A stretch of DNA of 64,000 nt from Pampus argenteus. Taxonomy: Eukaryota; Chordata; Actinopteri; Scombriformes; Stromateidae. The first letter of the stretch is position 1. Every line of letters starts with the position of its first letter. The stretch lies in assembly GCA_036937835.1 (NCBI GenBank), contig CM072879.1, positions 6,318,501 through 6,382,500 on the forward strand, given 5' to 3'. The notes below the pieces were generated by a model. It was not told the DNA's origin. It searched no databases and saw only the letters and a program-made list of their open reading frames with translations. The translations under genes and the position numbers were made by a program. Shown piece by piece: positions 1 to 11,571 of this stretch.

Positions 1-1437
1 GATGCACTGATGGAAATACAAATACAAATTAAAACCCTCTACTTTATATCGCAAATTTAACAGGGTCATTGTTGCAGCGTTTAAACATCCAAACGCGAGA
101 GACGTTCGCATCATCTGCACCGTCACACACACTCAGAGCTGTGTGTGCACTGCTCCAAAATCCTGCAGAGAGGAACATTAAGTCATACAAACACCTTGAG
201 TGTCAGCCTTGGCTGTGAAACGGAGGAGTGGGGGGAGAGATGGATGGTCTTTATCCTCGGCTGCTCAGGCAGTGATGAACGACCAGATAATTTTCAGGCC
301 ACACACACACAAAAACAAGCACACAAGCGTACACGCCGACACACACATCTGTATGAACGCAGATAAATTTAAACATGCAGTATGTGTACCCGTGTACTCA
401 CGCAGAGCTGCACAAAAAAATACACATCTGCACAAGGACACACATTTATTCTTGCACAACACACACACACATACAGTATACCGTATGCACACACTACTGT
501 CCCTTTCAGTCCACGTGGGCCTGGCTGTGATGTATCTGCGTATCCATCTCCCACTCTGACAGTACAGACAGGTCTTGTTTTCGGGCTGTAGGCTGCATGT
601 AACGCTCAGCCTCTGTCCTCTCTGCTATATGTTTCCATACTCTGCCCACTGATGACTGACTGACTGACTGACTGCTGGAAAGAGATCCCACAGGAATCCA
701 TCACCTTTCCACTAACTCAGAATAGACAGATGGAGGCAGAATATAGCGGTTCAATAAAAAAAAAGATGGACAATTACACGGAGCTATTTTATGGTGTCCC
801 TAGAGACGATGGGATGAGGATGGATGGAGGAAAAGTTGTACCCTACATTTAGGAAGCACAGAGAAATTCATATGCAAGGTAGAAACCAAACAACAAGCTA
901 AGTCAGCATGTTTTTTCTTTTTTTGTTTTTCTTTTACTTTTTAGAGGTACTGTATGTAACACACAAAATAGGAAGACACAAATACAGCTAAAGCTTTATG
1001 TTTGTGCATAACCAAATATTCTAAAGAATTACATTAATGTCTAACAAATCTGCAGCACACGATTTACATCCAGGAGGAGGCGTGCCCTGTACTGTATGTA
1101 AGCAAAGTAGAAAGTAAGGTTGTGGAGTTCAGGGTGGTGATTGACTTTCAGGAGGGCTTATTAAAACCATAACTGCAAATGATCATTTTAAGCAAGTGTG
1201 TTTCAGTTGCTTAACCCTTAATCACTGCTGTAGAACTGCAGCAGTCCACTGTTCTAAAAATACAGCAGTCCCCTGTATTTCTAAAAGTTAACTTGATGCA
1301 ACTCAGTAGACAGTAAATGTATTATGCAAATAAGTACATACTGCAAATTTGGCTTTTAAAATAAATAACATAAATGCATCTTAGAGTAGTGGTACGGTGA
1401 CTTTTTATGATCAAATGGATTCATGTATGAAATGCAA
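1..1437. other. Non-coding stretch, no gene seen
   Basis: No open frame here looks like a protein. The first 500 bases contain scattered short CA/TG runs (about 301-316 and 461-475), which create the short open frames. An octamer-like ATGCAAAT word sits at 1324-1331, but a single 8-base word means little. The rest is AT-rich unique-looking sequence. Confidence 0.7.
653..674. repeat. (GACT)n short tandem repeat
   Basis: About five and a half copies of a TGAC/GACT tetranucleotide, uninterrupted. Read directly from the sequence. Confidence 0.9.
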
Positions 1438-1534
1438 CAGTAAATAGTAAATGGAGTGCATCTATATAAAGCCTTTCTAGTCTTAACGGCCACTCATGCC
1501 AACACCGCCAGGTGGACTTTCTAATGCTTATTCA

Positions 1535-1566
<32 letters not shown>

Positions 1567-1681
1567 GATGGCCCAGCTATTGGGAGCAATATGGGGTTCA
1601 GTATCTCACCCAAGGACACTTCAACATGCGGACCTGAGGATTGAAAAGCAACGGCCGCTCTACATCTGAGCCACAGCTGCT
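1438..1681 (-). mobile_element. tRNA-derived SINE, minus strand
   Basis: Read on the minus strand, the element begins near 1680 with a tRNA-like head. An A-box-like word lies at 1673-1655 (TGGCTCAGATGTAGAGCGG on the minus strand). A decayed B box at 1647-1638 reads TTTTCAATCC where tRNA-like heads have GGTTCGATCC. Then comes a body with the words AAGTGTCCTTGGGTGAGATA and CTGAACCCCATATTGCTCCC, which I know from a very common teleost SINE. Next is a (TG)n run, then a short tail with GACTAGAAAGGCTTTATATA and CCATTTACTATTTACTG. The region between A and B boxes is shorter than usual, so Pol III transcription is unlikely. The family name is not assigned. Direction and SINE nature are fairly sure; the exact ends are not. 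Confidence 0.8.
1536..1565. repeat. (CA)15 microsatellite inside the SINE
   Basis: Perfect CA run lying between the SINE body and its 3' tail. In this SINE family a TG-rich stretch normally sits at this place, so the microsatellite probably grew from the element itself. Confidence 0.9.
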
Positions 1682-2534
1682 CATAAATTGTGCAGAAATA
1701 CATAAAGCAGTTTACCTTAAAAGACTTTATAGCATAAAAGTGTCATGTTGTTTAACACCTGTCACTGGTGGAAACTCTGTCCTCCAAGAAAAGAAAATGT
1801 ACATAGAAACTTTACTGGCGATGGAGGCTGAGCACTTGACACATAAAAATACAATTTAGCAGTGAAGGACTCCTTCTAGCGACTTCATTGTCTCAGAATT
1901 GATAATCCAGTAGATTCAACTTGAGGATAAAGTGAAGGATGCCTCACTGTGGGACTGAAGGTTTTAGTTCTACATTCAATCTGATTGTAGGCTGAGAGCA
2001 TGAAGAAGTACTGATCATAGGTGACACTGCAGCGCCTTTTATTAAAATAATTATTCATCTTTTAAACCTATTTCTGACTGATCTGAGCAGAATTTCATGA
2101 AAACCTTTGCTGTTCTTAACTGAGTGTGTGGTTTGTCTTTCCTGGGAGTTTGTTCGGAATAAGTAAGCACAGAACTAAGTAGTTAACACGAGCAGTGACT
2201 GGAGAGCCACAGAAAAGAGAAACTGAAATGCTGCATGACTGACAGGTGTAAAGCGCAGAGTCATGAGCACTCAGCAGCTCTTAACAAAACAGAACAGAAC
2301 ATAATACAATATTTCATGGATTACCAATAAAAGGCAGTCATAAAACATAAAGGAGATGGAGTCGATAAAGAGAGAGGAGCTAAGATGGACGAGCGTGGTT
2401 GTGAGTATTCACATGGTTGGGCTTGTCACTTTCCTGTCTGGCCTCTCAGCCTCTCTGACCCTTCCTCCAGTGTTTTCTCCTCTGCCTGGGATGATGGAGA
2501 TGGGGAACTGAAAGGTTTATCGCTCACTGTCTGT
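1682..2534. other. Non-coding stretch, nothing recognised
   Basis: AT-rich sequence without a recognisable repeat, RNA or coding pattern on either strand. Confidence 0.65.
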
Positions 2535-2556
2535 TTGTGTGTGTGTGTGTGTGTGT
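2535..2556. repeat. (TG)n microsatellite
   Basis: About 11 TG units, followed by looser TG-rich sequence to about 2650. It lies within an apparent 181-codon open frame (2385-2930) that is an artefact of TG repeats (Cys-Val runs). Confidence 0.9.
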
Positions 2557-2804
2557 CCCAGTGTACTGTATGTGCATTTGTTGCATCTGCATGTGCTTAC
2601 CTGTACGTTTGTGCGTATATTCCCCTTCAGTGTGTGTATGTGTGTGTGTGGTTGTTTATCAGCAGCCTGTCACCAGTCTCAGGGTGTTGGAGACACCCGA
2701 TCTGTAACAGGTGGATACACTCCAGCACACACACACACTCCGCAGAATGTAAAACAGCTCGGCTTGCAGCCATCAGTCTAAATCGCTTTCCTGACATTAT
2801 TATC

Positions 2805-2806
<2 letters not shown>

Positions 2807-2845
<39 letters not shown>
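2807..2845. repeat. (TG)19 microsatellite
   Basis: Perfect TG run of about 39 bases; likely length-polymorphic. Confidence 0.95.
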
Positions 2846-2847
<2 letters not shown>

Positions 2848-3058
2848 ATGCATGTACATTTGTGTTAATGAGTAACCATGTACCATTTGTCTGTCATTGC
2901 ATATACAATGTGTGTGTAATGCTGATTTAGTGAGCAAGTATATGATAACAGTGCTATTTGTGAATGCCACAGAGGTTTTGTGTCAGTATCAAGGTGCAAC
3001 GATTTGCACACATACAGATGCTTGCTCTCTCGCTCTCTTTTTCTCTCTCTCTCTCAAA

Positions 3059-3066
3059 CACACACG

Positions 3067-3103
<37 letters not shown>
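3059..3103. repeat. (CA)n microsatellite with CT-rich flank
   Basis: CA run of about 45 bases with two CG interruptions near its start, preceded by a CT-rich stretch (3022-3056). Confidence 0.95.
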
Positions 3104-3106
<3 letters not shown>

Positions 3107-3315
3107 GCCAGGCTATGCCTAGTTAGTGTAATGACACATTGGAGAGCCATCAACTGTCCAGGAAGATAAACAGTAGTGACTGGAGGGCCCATTACTCCCA
3201 GTCATGCCTGAAGGAACACATTTTAGATGCTCCATCATTACTGACCATATTACACTACAGTACAAACCAAGAACAGTGAGGACTGCTGTAATGTTTTGTA
3301 GAATAATTGTTATTA

Positions 3316-3358
3316 TATATATAATAATAACAATAACAATATATATATATAATAACAA
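3316..3358. repeat. AT/AAC-rich low-complexity tract
   Basis: Alternating TA and AATA/ACAATA units just before the Tc1-like cluster. Confidence 0.8.
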
Positions 3359-3428
3359 TTTTTGTCTCAAAACAACAGACAGCAAAAATGTATTTAAAAG
3401 TTTTCATAGCTGCACACAAACACACACA

Positions 3429-3870
3429 CACAAACCCGACTCAATGTGACTGTTTGAAATGTTTACAGAGAGAGAACGAAAGAAAAACAAAACTGTGTTA
3501 CGAATTTTTAAAAGTACTGATCATATGTTTATTTCCTTTAAGTGTATTAAAACAGCACAAAAAAAAAAAAAGTTTGGTCCAAAATTCTTGTTGATGGTTA
3601 TAGGAAGCGATTGGTTTCAGTTATTTTCTCTAAAGGGTGTGCAACCAAATATTAAGTTGAGAGTGCCAACAATTTTGTCCAACCTATATTTTGAGTTTTG
3701 TGTAAAATGTCAAATGTGTCTTTTTTTCTTCTGCTTTTTTGTGCTGTTCGAATGCACTTAAAGGAAATAAACATATGATCAGTAATTTTAAAAATTTGTG
3801 AAACAGTTTTGTTTTTCTTTCGTTCTCTCTCTGTGAACATTTCAAACAGCCACACTGAGTCGGGTTTGTG
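3429..3870 (+). mobile_element. Internally deleted Tc1-like element (MITE-like) with long inverted repeats
   Basis: Two arms of about 125-130 bases face each other: 3429-3557 and 3742-3870. The left arm starts CACAAACCCGACTCAATGTG and the right arm ends in the near-complement. Both carry the run AGAGAGAGAACGAAAGAAAA or its complement, the word CTGATCATATGTTTATTTCC, and an inner end near CTTTAAGTG. The middle (about 3573-3712) is not random. It matches the transposase 3' end and inner 3' flank of the larger element at 5286-5441, including GAAGCGATTGGTTTCAGTTA and TTTTCTCTAAAGGGTGTGCA. It is therefore a non-autonomous deletion derivative of a Tc1-like element, with only the last part of the transposase left. 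No clear TA duplication is visible at the edges, so the true ends may lie slightly elsewhere. Confidence 0.8.
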
Positions 3871-3990
3871 ACATTGGAGAACGAAGCCAGGTCTTAAAAT
3901 GTTTTCATAAATCTTGAAATTCATCAACCTCACCACCACAGACTGTACGGTATGTCCAGGTGTCCAAATTAGTCAAATCATGCACATGCT

Positions 3991-4143
3991 TTCCAGGTCT
4001 AGATTGCACTCCTTAATTCTGAAACCACCATAACCACCTCGAGCAAGCACCCGGTGACGGCGGTGAGGAAACACTCCCTTTTAAGTAGAAACCTCGATCA
4101 GAACCTGGCTCTTGGTGGACGGCCCTCTGCCTTGGCCGGCTGT
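3991..4143. repeat. Dispersed-repeat copy A
   Basis: This block resembles 4178-4327 along its whole length. Shared words include CACCTCGAGCAAGCAC, GCAGAAACCTCG or GTAGAAACCTCG, CAGAACCTGGCTCTTGGTG and a GGCC/CTTGGCCG end. Similar wording is widespread in teleost genomes as I remember them, so it is likely a dispersed repeat rather than a local invention. Family not assigned. Confidence 0.6.
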
Positions 4144-4177
4144 TGATTAGAGCTGAGCACAATACTCATGTATCGTT

Positions 4178-4327
4178 TTCCACATCCAGATCGTACTCCT
4201 TAACTTCTAAAAATCACCTCGAGCAAGCACTTGGCGACGGAGGCGAGGAAAAACTTCTCTTAACAGGCAGAAACCTCGGGCAGAACCTGGCTCTTGGTGA
4301 ACGGCCATCTGTCTTGGCCGCCTAACC
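4178..4327. repeat. Dispersed-repeat copy B
   Basis: Direct-orientation partner of 3991-4143, separated by about 35 bases. The two differ by many substitutions and small gaps, so the duplication is old or they are separate insertions. Its right edge almost touches the left inverted repeat of the next transposon, where that transposon's outer end is missing. Confidence 0.6.
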
Positions 4328-4336
4328 CTATAGCCC

Positions 4337-4437
4337 TAAAATCCACCATTTCTCCCAGAAAAGTGTTGCAAATACGAATGTTTTGGTATACACACGTTTA
4401 TTTCCTTTAAGTGCATTGGAACACCACAAAAAAGCAA
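4337..4437 (+). repeat. Left inverted repeat of the Tc1-like element (truncated)
   Basis: Pairs with 5459-5569 on the other strand. Homology starts near TAAAATCCACC and runs to the GGAACACCACAAAAAA inner edge. The outer tip present on the right side (GTCCATGACTGTA) has no partner here. Confidence 0.8.
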
Positions 4438-4489
4438 ATTTGACATCATTTTACACAAATAAAATGCCTGTGTGTGCCAAACCAAGCAT

Positions 4490-5300
4490 GGAGAAGAGAA
4501 AGAAAAGCCGTGAATTTTCTGAGGATTTAAGAAGCAAAATTGTGGAAAAATATAAACAATCTCAAGGTTACAAGTCAATCTTCAGAGATCTTAAAAGTTC
4601 CTTTGTCCACTGTGCGCGACATAATCAAGAAGTTTATAACCCATGGAACTGTGGCAAATATCCCTGGATGTGGACAGAAGAGAAAACTTGATAAAAGAAT
4701 GCAACGCAGGATAGTTCGAATGGTGGATAAAAAAACCTCAGTCAACTTTAACGCAAATTCAGGATGTCCTGCAGACTAAGGGTTTATCGGTGTCTGCTCG
4801 AACCATAGGTCGTCATCTGAATGAGAAGAAGCGCTATGGCAGGAGACCGAGGAGAACCTCACTTCTGACATAGAGGCATAAAAAAGCCAGACCGCAGTTT
4901 GCAAAAATGTACATGAATAATCCTCAATCCTTCTGGGAGAACCTACAAAGAAAAGAACACAGCACCTACAGTCAAACATTGTGGAGGTTCAAGGGTGTTT
5001 TGGGGTTGTTTTACTGCCTCTGTCACTGGGTGCATTGACTGTGTGCAAGGAATTATGAAATCTGGAGAATATCAAAAGACTAGTGTCAGAAAGCTGGTTC
5101 TGCGTCGGGGGTCATGGGTGTTTCAGCAGGACAATGACCCGAAACATACCTCAAAAAGCAACCAGAAATGGTTGGAGGATTCTGAAATGGTCATCAATGG
5201 ATCTAAGTCCCATAGAACACCTATGGAGAGATCTCAAAATTGCTGTTGTGAGAAGGCACCCTTCAAATCTGAGAGTTTTCAAAAGAAGAGTGGTCCAAAA
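4490..5300 (+). pseudogene. Tc1-type transposase pseudogene
   Basis: Starts with an ATG at 4490 and the N-terminal helix-turn-helix wording EFSEDLRSKIVEKYKQSQGY. A frameshift near 4595 moves the reading to PLSTVRDIIKKFITHGTVAN (from about 4595) and then KRKLDKRMQRRIVRMV. A second shift near 4735 leads to LQTKGLSVSARTI and RPRRTSLLT, then a stop at the following codon. After SFWEN (to about 4942) the expected block with the first catalytic Asp is absent; the sequence jumps to wording that normally lies about 30 residues further on. The second catalytic Asp motif (QQDNDPKHTSK, from 5124) and the PIEHLWRDLK motif with the Glu (5209-5238) survive in different frames. Typical family members are about 340 residues. 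This copy is clearly dead. Confidence 0.9.
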
Positions 5301-5458
5301 TTCCAGCTGAGAGGTGTAGGAAGCTTGTTGATGGTTATAGGAAGCAATTGGTTTCAGTTATTTTCTCTAAAGGGTGTGCAACCAAATAATAAGTTGTCAA
5401 CAATTTTGTCTGATCTAATTTTTGAGTTTTGTGTAAAATGATTCAGCTTTTTTCTTCA

Positions 5459-5603
5459 GTTTTTTTGTGCTGTTCCAATGCACTTAAAGGAAATAAACCT
5501 GTTGTTTACCAAAACATTTGTCATTGCAACACTTTTCTGGGAGAATTGGTGCATTTTCTGGAAAGGTTCCAGGGGTGCCAATAATTTTTTGTCCATGACT
5601 GTA
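5459..5603 (-). repeat. Right inverted repeat of the Tc1-like element
   Basis: Complete arm from GTGCTGTTCCAATGCACTTA through CACTTTTCTGGGAGAA to the tip AATTTTTTGTCCATGACTG followed by TA at 5602-5603. Confidence 0.85.
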
Positions 5604-6732
5604 CTATTTCACAGTTTGAGATAAACACCAGGCAGCATCAGATAAAACTGTAGGCTATCGTGGAAACACTCAACTACCTCTTTTCATTGCTCTGCCAAGT
5701 CTCTGACCACTTTATGGCTTTGACTTCTGGACCCTAACATTGCTGAGTGGTTACAGATTAAATTCAAGTATATCACTTCCAAGTTTTATTAGGGCCTGAG
5801 CACCAAATGATTTTCAAAAGATTATTATTTTTATTATTTTACGCATTCAAATATGTCTGTGTGTCAGCACAGCTCCATCCGTGTGTTTTTGGGTGGTATG
5901 AGGCCAGCATCAGCCTCCAGCCAGACACAACAACAGCCACCAGAGGCAAAAACACAGACAAAACGGACACGTTATTGACAGGTATAGATAGATCTATAGG
6001 CTAATTGATGTCTTACAGCTGAAATCAGCAGCTTGATTCACATTCTCAGCTTGAATCTGATGGCTAGCCAAACAGTAATTAAGCACCATTTTTGTGGCAA
6101 AAAAAATAATAACAAATAGATTTTGAAAGTTGGGGGCACTCAAACAGGATTTTGAAGGCACCACTGGAAATTCACCCTACAGGAAGAGGAGGGTGTGAGG
6201 TGGAGCAAAATGTAGACAACACATCTCTTTTTTTGTATAATGGCTTCTCCTGTTAACAAACCCACCACGTATTCATGGTGTGATTTCTAACAAACGAACC
6301 CTCGCGCTGAGGCTAGCAGGAAGAAAAACTGTGGACGAATGAATCAGAGTTTTAAAAGAAGGACATTTGACATCTGAAAAGTGCTGCATCAAAGAAAACA
6401 TAACTGTACTGAGCACATATGTACACATGTAAAGGCTAAAGTTGTTTTCCATCAGTCTTTACTCATTAAGTTTATATAGCTGCTGCTTTAATGTAAGTTA
6501 TGTTGTTAATCCACAATAGATGTAATTAACACCACACAAGTTAAAGTGGTGCTTTATACACAGTCAGAGTCTTTGTACATTTCCAGAGAGTGAATGAGGG
6601 GAAGCGGAGAGATGAAACAGAAGGGAAGGGAGAAAACACAAGATGTAGGAGATACATAGAGAATGTAAAGTAAGTGTTATGTATTAAAGATTTAAGAAAA
6701 AGAGGTCTTACCTTTTCTTTTTACCACCGCTG
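5604..6732. other. Non-coding stretch, nothing recognised
   Basis: AT-rich sequence after the transposon. No coding, RNA or clear repeat signal on either strand. Confidence 0.6.
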
Positions 6733-6778
6733 CCTTAGATTAAGTGTATTTCCCAAAACGTTGAACTATTCCTTTAAC
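6733..6778 (+). mobile_element. End fragment of a dispersed teleost repeat
   Basis: The run GTGTATTTCCCAAAACGTTG followed by AACTATTCCTTTAA matches, from memory, the 3' end of a repeat common in teleosts. The same final AACTATTCCTTTAA occurs in this window at about 23257-23270. Confidence 0.55.
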
Positions 6779-9700
6779 TACGATTTCCTCTAGCCATTGT
6801 ATCTACTGGCAGCTCTGTCTTGAAGACACATCTAAAATGAATCAGCGTTTCATCAATTTTCGAAAAAATAAAATGAAATCATGTAGCAGTCAGAAGCTGC
6901 TGTTGTCTCTTCTGCTGCAGCTTTGTTTCAGAAAAGTCAGGCTTCATTAATCTATTAAAAACAGATACACAGTCACCTTGACTAAAGCAATACATGATGT
7001 ATTACTTTGAATCGTTGAATAGCACAGGTAGACATATACGAGAGATTTCGCTTCAAACGATCATTTTATCATGTAATGTAATGTCTGGTGTGTGTGTGTG
7101 TATTTGTAAGGTGTAAGTTGTTGGTGTTGTCAGTAATGTGTAGAAGCGTCGGCTTTATTGATGGAACAACAACTGCAGGCTCAGCACTTCCACTGGCTCT
7201 AAAACCTGGTGCGACAGCTCGTATCCGGGCCGGACGCTGGTGTTCCTCGGCTACTGTGTCTGCACACATTCTTGTCCCGGTAGCTTTAATGTTTTGGTTG
7301 TTTTTTATTTGGAATTTGGAAAATTTATTGGAAAATTTAGATGAGAAGACTACTTGCATGCTGCAGAGCATACTGTAGAGGAGTGTCTGCGAGAGTTTGA
7401 GCGCTCTCTACGGCTGTCATTTAGTACAGGGTATTAGGAACGTCTTTGAACGTACCTCTCCTCTCAGAAGCTGCTGCCAGCTGCTAAAACAAACAGACCG
7501 AAGCTCAATTTTGTAAGAGGATTTGAGGGAGAGAAATAGAGAATTTCAAATCGTCACCAAACTTTTATCCTTCAGTTCAAAATGAGCCTAATCTACACTA
7601 AGGTCGACTATAGATGGTAATTACAGATATTTTGTGGTTTGATTGGGGACGTTTACCAATTAATGGTTCAAAATTATAATTACTGTTCTCGTGAAAATTA
7701 CCTGTTGGGTTTAAACATTCAAAGGACGTAATTAGAAATGAGTTTCAGTTTATTAAAAGACAGGTGATTTTTAGAGGTGAGAAATAAACCTCCTCAGTTC
7801 AGGCGTCACAGACGAGGCTTGTATTTACGTATGGAAGATAATTGCAAAACAGAATATGAAGGCATTAATGGTAAAAATACATGCGTGTACCTGTCTATAC
7901 AGTATCTACATACTCACATACTGTGCTTATCTATATACACATGTATCAGATCTTAGCTTCTTAGCTAATAAATAAAAACGCAACCTGTTGTGTATGGAAA
8001 CAGTAACAGTTGCTGCTCACGAAACCAAAAACAATGAGCTGAAAGATGCTTAAATGCTCTGTAAAGAATGAGGTGATAATAATCTGTGGGCTGACATTTG
8101 GTCAATAATGTAAACATATTGATTAGTGTATTTTTAATGCTGCAAAACTTAAAATTCAGGACATTCTGCATGCTGTCAACCACCAGCAGCAAAAGGCAAC
8201 TGAAATGATGTTTTTGAAAATACTGTTTTCTGCTGGCCTCTGTGTTGAATATGATGTATGAGCTTACAGATGTGATAGCAAATATGTGCCTTTCAGTGTA
8301 TTGGCTCCGTTTTGATCACACACATTGTCAACCAGAAAAAAGCTGATCATCTCTTAATACATTTCTCAACAATAAGTAATATCTAAAGTCATGTTTGGAG
8401 TTGTATCAAAGGAGCCTTCGGTCTCATCATCTGTTATTTATTCAGCTGATTTCCTCTCCTTGTTTGGTTATTTAGATCACATCTGTGCTGTCTGGAGCAC
8501 TAAGTGATGGTCAAGCTGTGAAAAAGAACAAGAGATGAAGACAGTTTAATTATATCAACCTAATTATAAGCAATTTTCACAGTATAATTACTGTGAAATA
8601 TTACATTAGCCCTTTATTATCTTGAATCTCGGGACATTAATGCGCACGTCTGAAAACTGGGTCAGTTTGTTTATATTTCCAAAGGGAACAGAGGTCATAG
8701 ATATTTTCTTCATCAATATCAATTTTGGCATGACTCCCAGAATATATCATCTAGTGTATGTCATGTTTTATGGACCAGAAACGGTTTTGTCTTTTTCACC
8801 AAAGACATAATTCTAGCCATCAAGTGTATGACGAGAGGAACAATTAAAAGCTGGACACTTTAATTTAAAGATGACAAACATGGAAACGTGCAAACATGCA
8901 AAATAGATGAAAAACATTATCATCTATTAAGTGGACTTCCTGCATAAATAAGAGATTATAATATGAGGCAGATTTCCATCAAGAGCTATTTGAGCTGCGT
9001 AGCTCTAGATATGAATAGATGCATTTTGTTTACCACGTTCTAAACAATTTATAGCTGCTCGGCATAAACAGAGTGGATGTTGAACGGCACCAATCAGGAT
9101 CTATATTCGCTCTGACCGATTTTATCTTTTTGCAAACAGGCTGTAATAAAACTTTAAACCACATGAACACTGTCAACTCAAGTTAATTTATTTACAGCAG
9201 AGAAACGTTTTTTTTTTAAATAAATAAAAAAATAAATAAAAATCAGATAAATACAAAAAGAAATAGTAATAAATAAATAAACAAGAAGAACCATGGATAA
9301 ATAAGAACACAATATGGTCAATTATGTAGTCATGAGATTATTCAAAAAGATAAAGAAGAAAGAAGGACAAGGCCGACATGATTTTCTTTTTATTATTAAC
9401 AAATATCCGTACATGGGCACTGTGGTTTTTAGTGAAGTGTTATTCAAACAGGAGAGAATAGTGCATTTGTTTGGGGACTATTTTGACCTGCCGATCAATA
9501 GACGCTAGTGAGTATTTACAGCAGCAGGATGGTGTATGAGGGATTCATTCAAACAAACAAACAAATCTACAAAAGGAACCACAGTGTCCATGCTCATGGT
9601 AGTCTAGAAACACGTCACTTTATTGTTGATTTAGGAGATTTAGTATTATTATTATTTTATATTATTCTATTTGATTTACAGATATGGTTAAAAATGACGG

Positions 9701-11544
9701 CGATCATTTCTGTGTTTCTTTACTATTCTGTTAACAGACATTAACTCTCCTGTTGTGTGTTGTTTGTTAAAGTTAAAATATTTCATAAATATTATCCATT
9801 TTTTATTAGAACAGAGGAGATTTATAAAAAAAAAAAAATCAATATATGATCTGGAGGTCCATTTAGTTGCTTCAAAAACAAATACTCTATTGTTACAGTT
9901 AAATAGTCATTCACTGCATTACTAAACCTGCCACAATCTCATTTCTTTCAGCTCACACATGGATGGCTTCACCTCTAATATCCTTATATCAATCTGATCA
10001 TCTCATTCCACCATGTAGAAGTACCTGTATGTAGATACTGTAAACCCAACTGCATGAAGCCAATCAACATGTTTAAATTGACTTCTATCATATCATATTC
10101 AAAATGCAGCGATATCACTGATTATACATGTACGCAGCTTGATGAAACCTCACCTCTGTCTGACCTGTAGTTTAACACTCATTCTGCTGCTACTTTCCTT
10201 CTCAGTCTATCACTCACACAAACACTCCACCTTCTCTCTTTCTCTATGTCCCTCCTTCGTCTAAATGGCTGTCATGAGTCACGCAGTACATTTAAATGTT
10301 AAATACTAAGGTGGAGGTCATGAGCCATTTCCCACCACATTACCGGCTAATGGGTCATATCTTAATAACCTTACCAGTCAGATCATATTCTCCGGGGTGG
10401 ATATTAAGACCGCAGAGTTTGAATGGAAGGCATTGGAGCTGTGTGACTCAGGCTTTTCAACGGTGAAGATTGATCGTCGAAAGTGCAAGTTGTTTGTTGG
10501 ACGAGACAGATTAGCTCTGCTGAGATGAGGAAAAGCTTTTCTTCGGCAAAGAGAAAATATTCTGACGCCGTATAATAGAACAATTGGTGATAGGTTTTAC
10601 TCAGTTGTGTGGTGCTACACACAAACACACACACACATACCAATTACTGTATAGGAGATGATCTGTGTCCTTGCAAGAATTGTCTATATACAGCCTAGTT
10701 TAATCAAAAAATGTAAAATGTGGGTTTTTTTTACATTAGTATTGTGTGTGTCTGGGTGTACTTATATGAATCTGTGCATGTACATATTATGTATATAGAC
10801 GTGTGTGTGTATATGTGTGTCTGTAGACAGACATTGTGGGGGGAAAAAACATTATTGGAAAGGCAGCATTGCCTGTCTCACACTCACCCACACTGCCTTT
10901 TAGCAAGCCATCAATTTGCTGCCTTGTACCGTACAAGCTAGAGCGTGACAGCCTAACCGCTACAGACAGCTCCAGTGCTTACTTAAGCTATTATAGATGA
11001 ATCAATACATACATAAAAATGAAAAAAAAAAACCCACAAAGGGATTCAATAAATTCATGATTCACATTTTTCAACAATGCCAATATTGTTTTGTATAAAT
11101 AAATAAACTTATTATTAGGCTGACGTGTTTACTTGCCAAGTTCAGGTGTTGCTAATAACATTGACAATAGGTGCACATCACTTAGGCGCTCCAGCGTCGA
11201 TGCAACGGTGAACTGTGTGTGCTGAGTCACTGGCATGGCCTTCTGATTAACCTGAAATGAAATGAATCCGGCAAAATCAGATTCAATATGCGATCTAATG
11301 ACTGTTCCCACAAACGCAACATAGAAGGATAAAAATACAACAATTTTAAGTCTATTTACTGAATGGAATCATAGAAGCTTTGAAATGGGAAATAAAACCT
11401 GAGATGAAATATTGACCGTACAAAAGGAAATATGAAGTGTGTATATACATGAAGACGACATGTGCAAAAATGAAACATGATTCATACATAATTAAATTAT
11501 GTAACAGTGGAGGTTGAATGCAACGTACAGTGATTACGTCCAGA
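6779..11544. other. AT-rich non-coding stretch
   Basis: No gene seen. A segment at about 7140-7280 is richer in CpG than its surroundings (words such as GTATCCGGGCCGGACGCTGG), but it has no recognisable coding pattern. TG-rich words occur at 10740-10825. Everything else looks like ordinary intronic or intergenic sequence. Confidence 0.6.
9207..9282. repeat. (AAAT)n-like low-complexity tract
   Basis: A short T run followed by imperfect AAAT/AAATA units. Confidence 0.85.
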
Positions 11545-11571
11545 AATATATATATATATATATATATATAA
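11545..11571. repeat. (TA)n microsatellite
   Basis: About 13 perfect TA units. Confidence 0.95.

Larger units (their letters stand above)
4337..5603 (+). mobile_element. Tc1/mariner-like DNA transposon, decayed
   Basis: Inverted repeats flank a broken Tc1-type transposase. The right end reads inwards from TACAGTCATGGAC (complement of 5591-5603), a typical Tc1-like tip with a TA target site. The left arm matches the complement of the right arm from about 4337 inward, sharing TCTCCCAGAAAAGTGTTGCA and TTTATTTCCTTTAAGTGCAT. The outermost 45 or so bases of the left arm are missing or replaced. With one tip gone and a broken gene, the copy cannot move by itself. Confidence 0.9.

Noticed and set aside
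2385..2930. 181-codon open frame, plus strand
   Set aside because: Made of TG-repeat translation (Cys-Val runs) and mixed sequence; no domain, no plausible codon bias.
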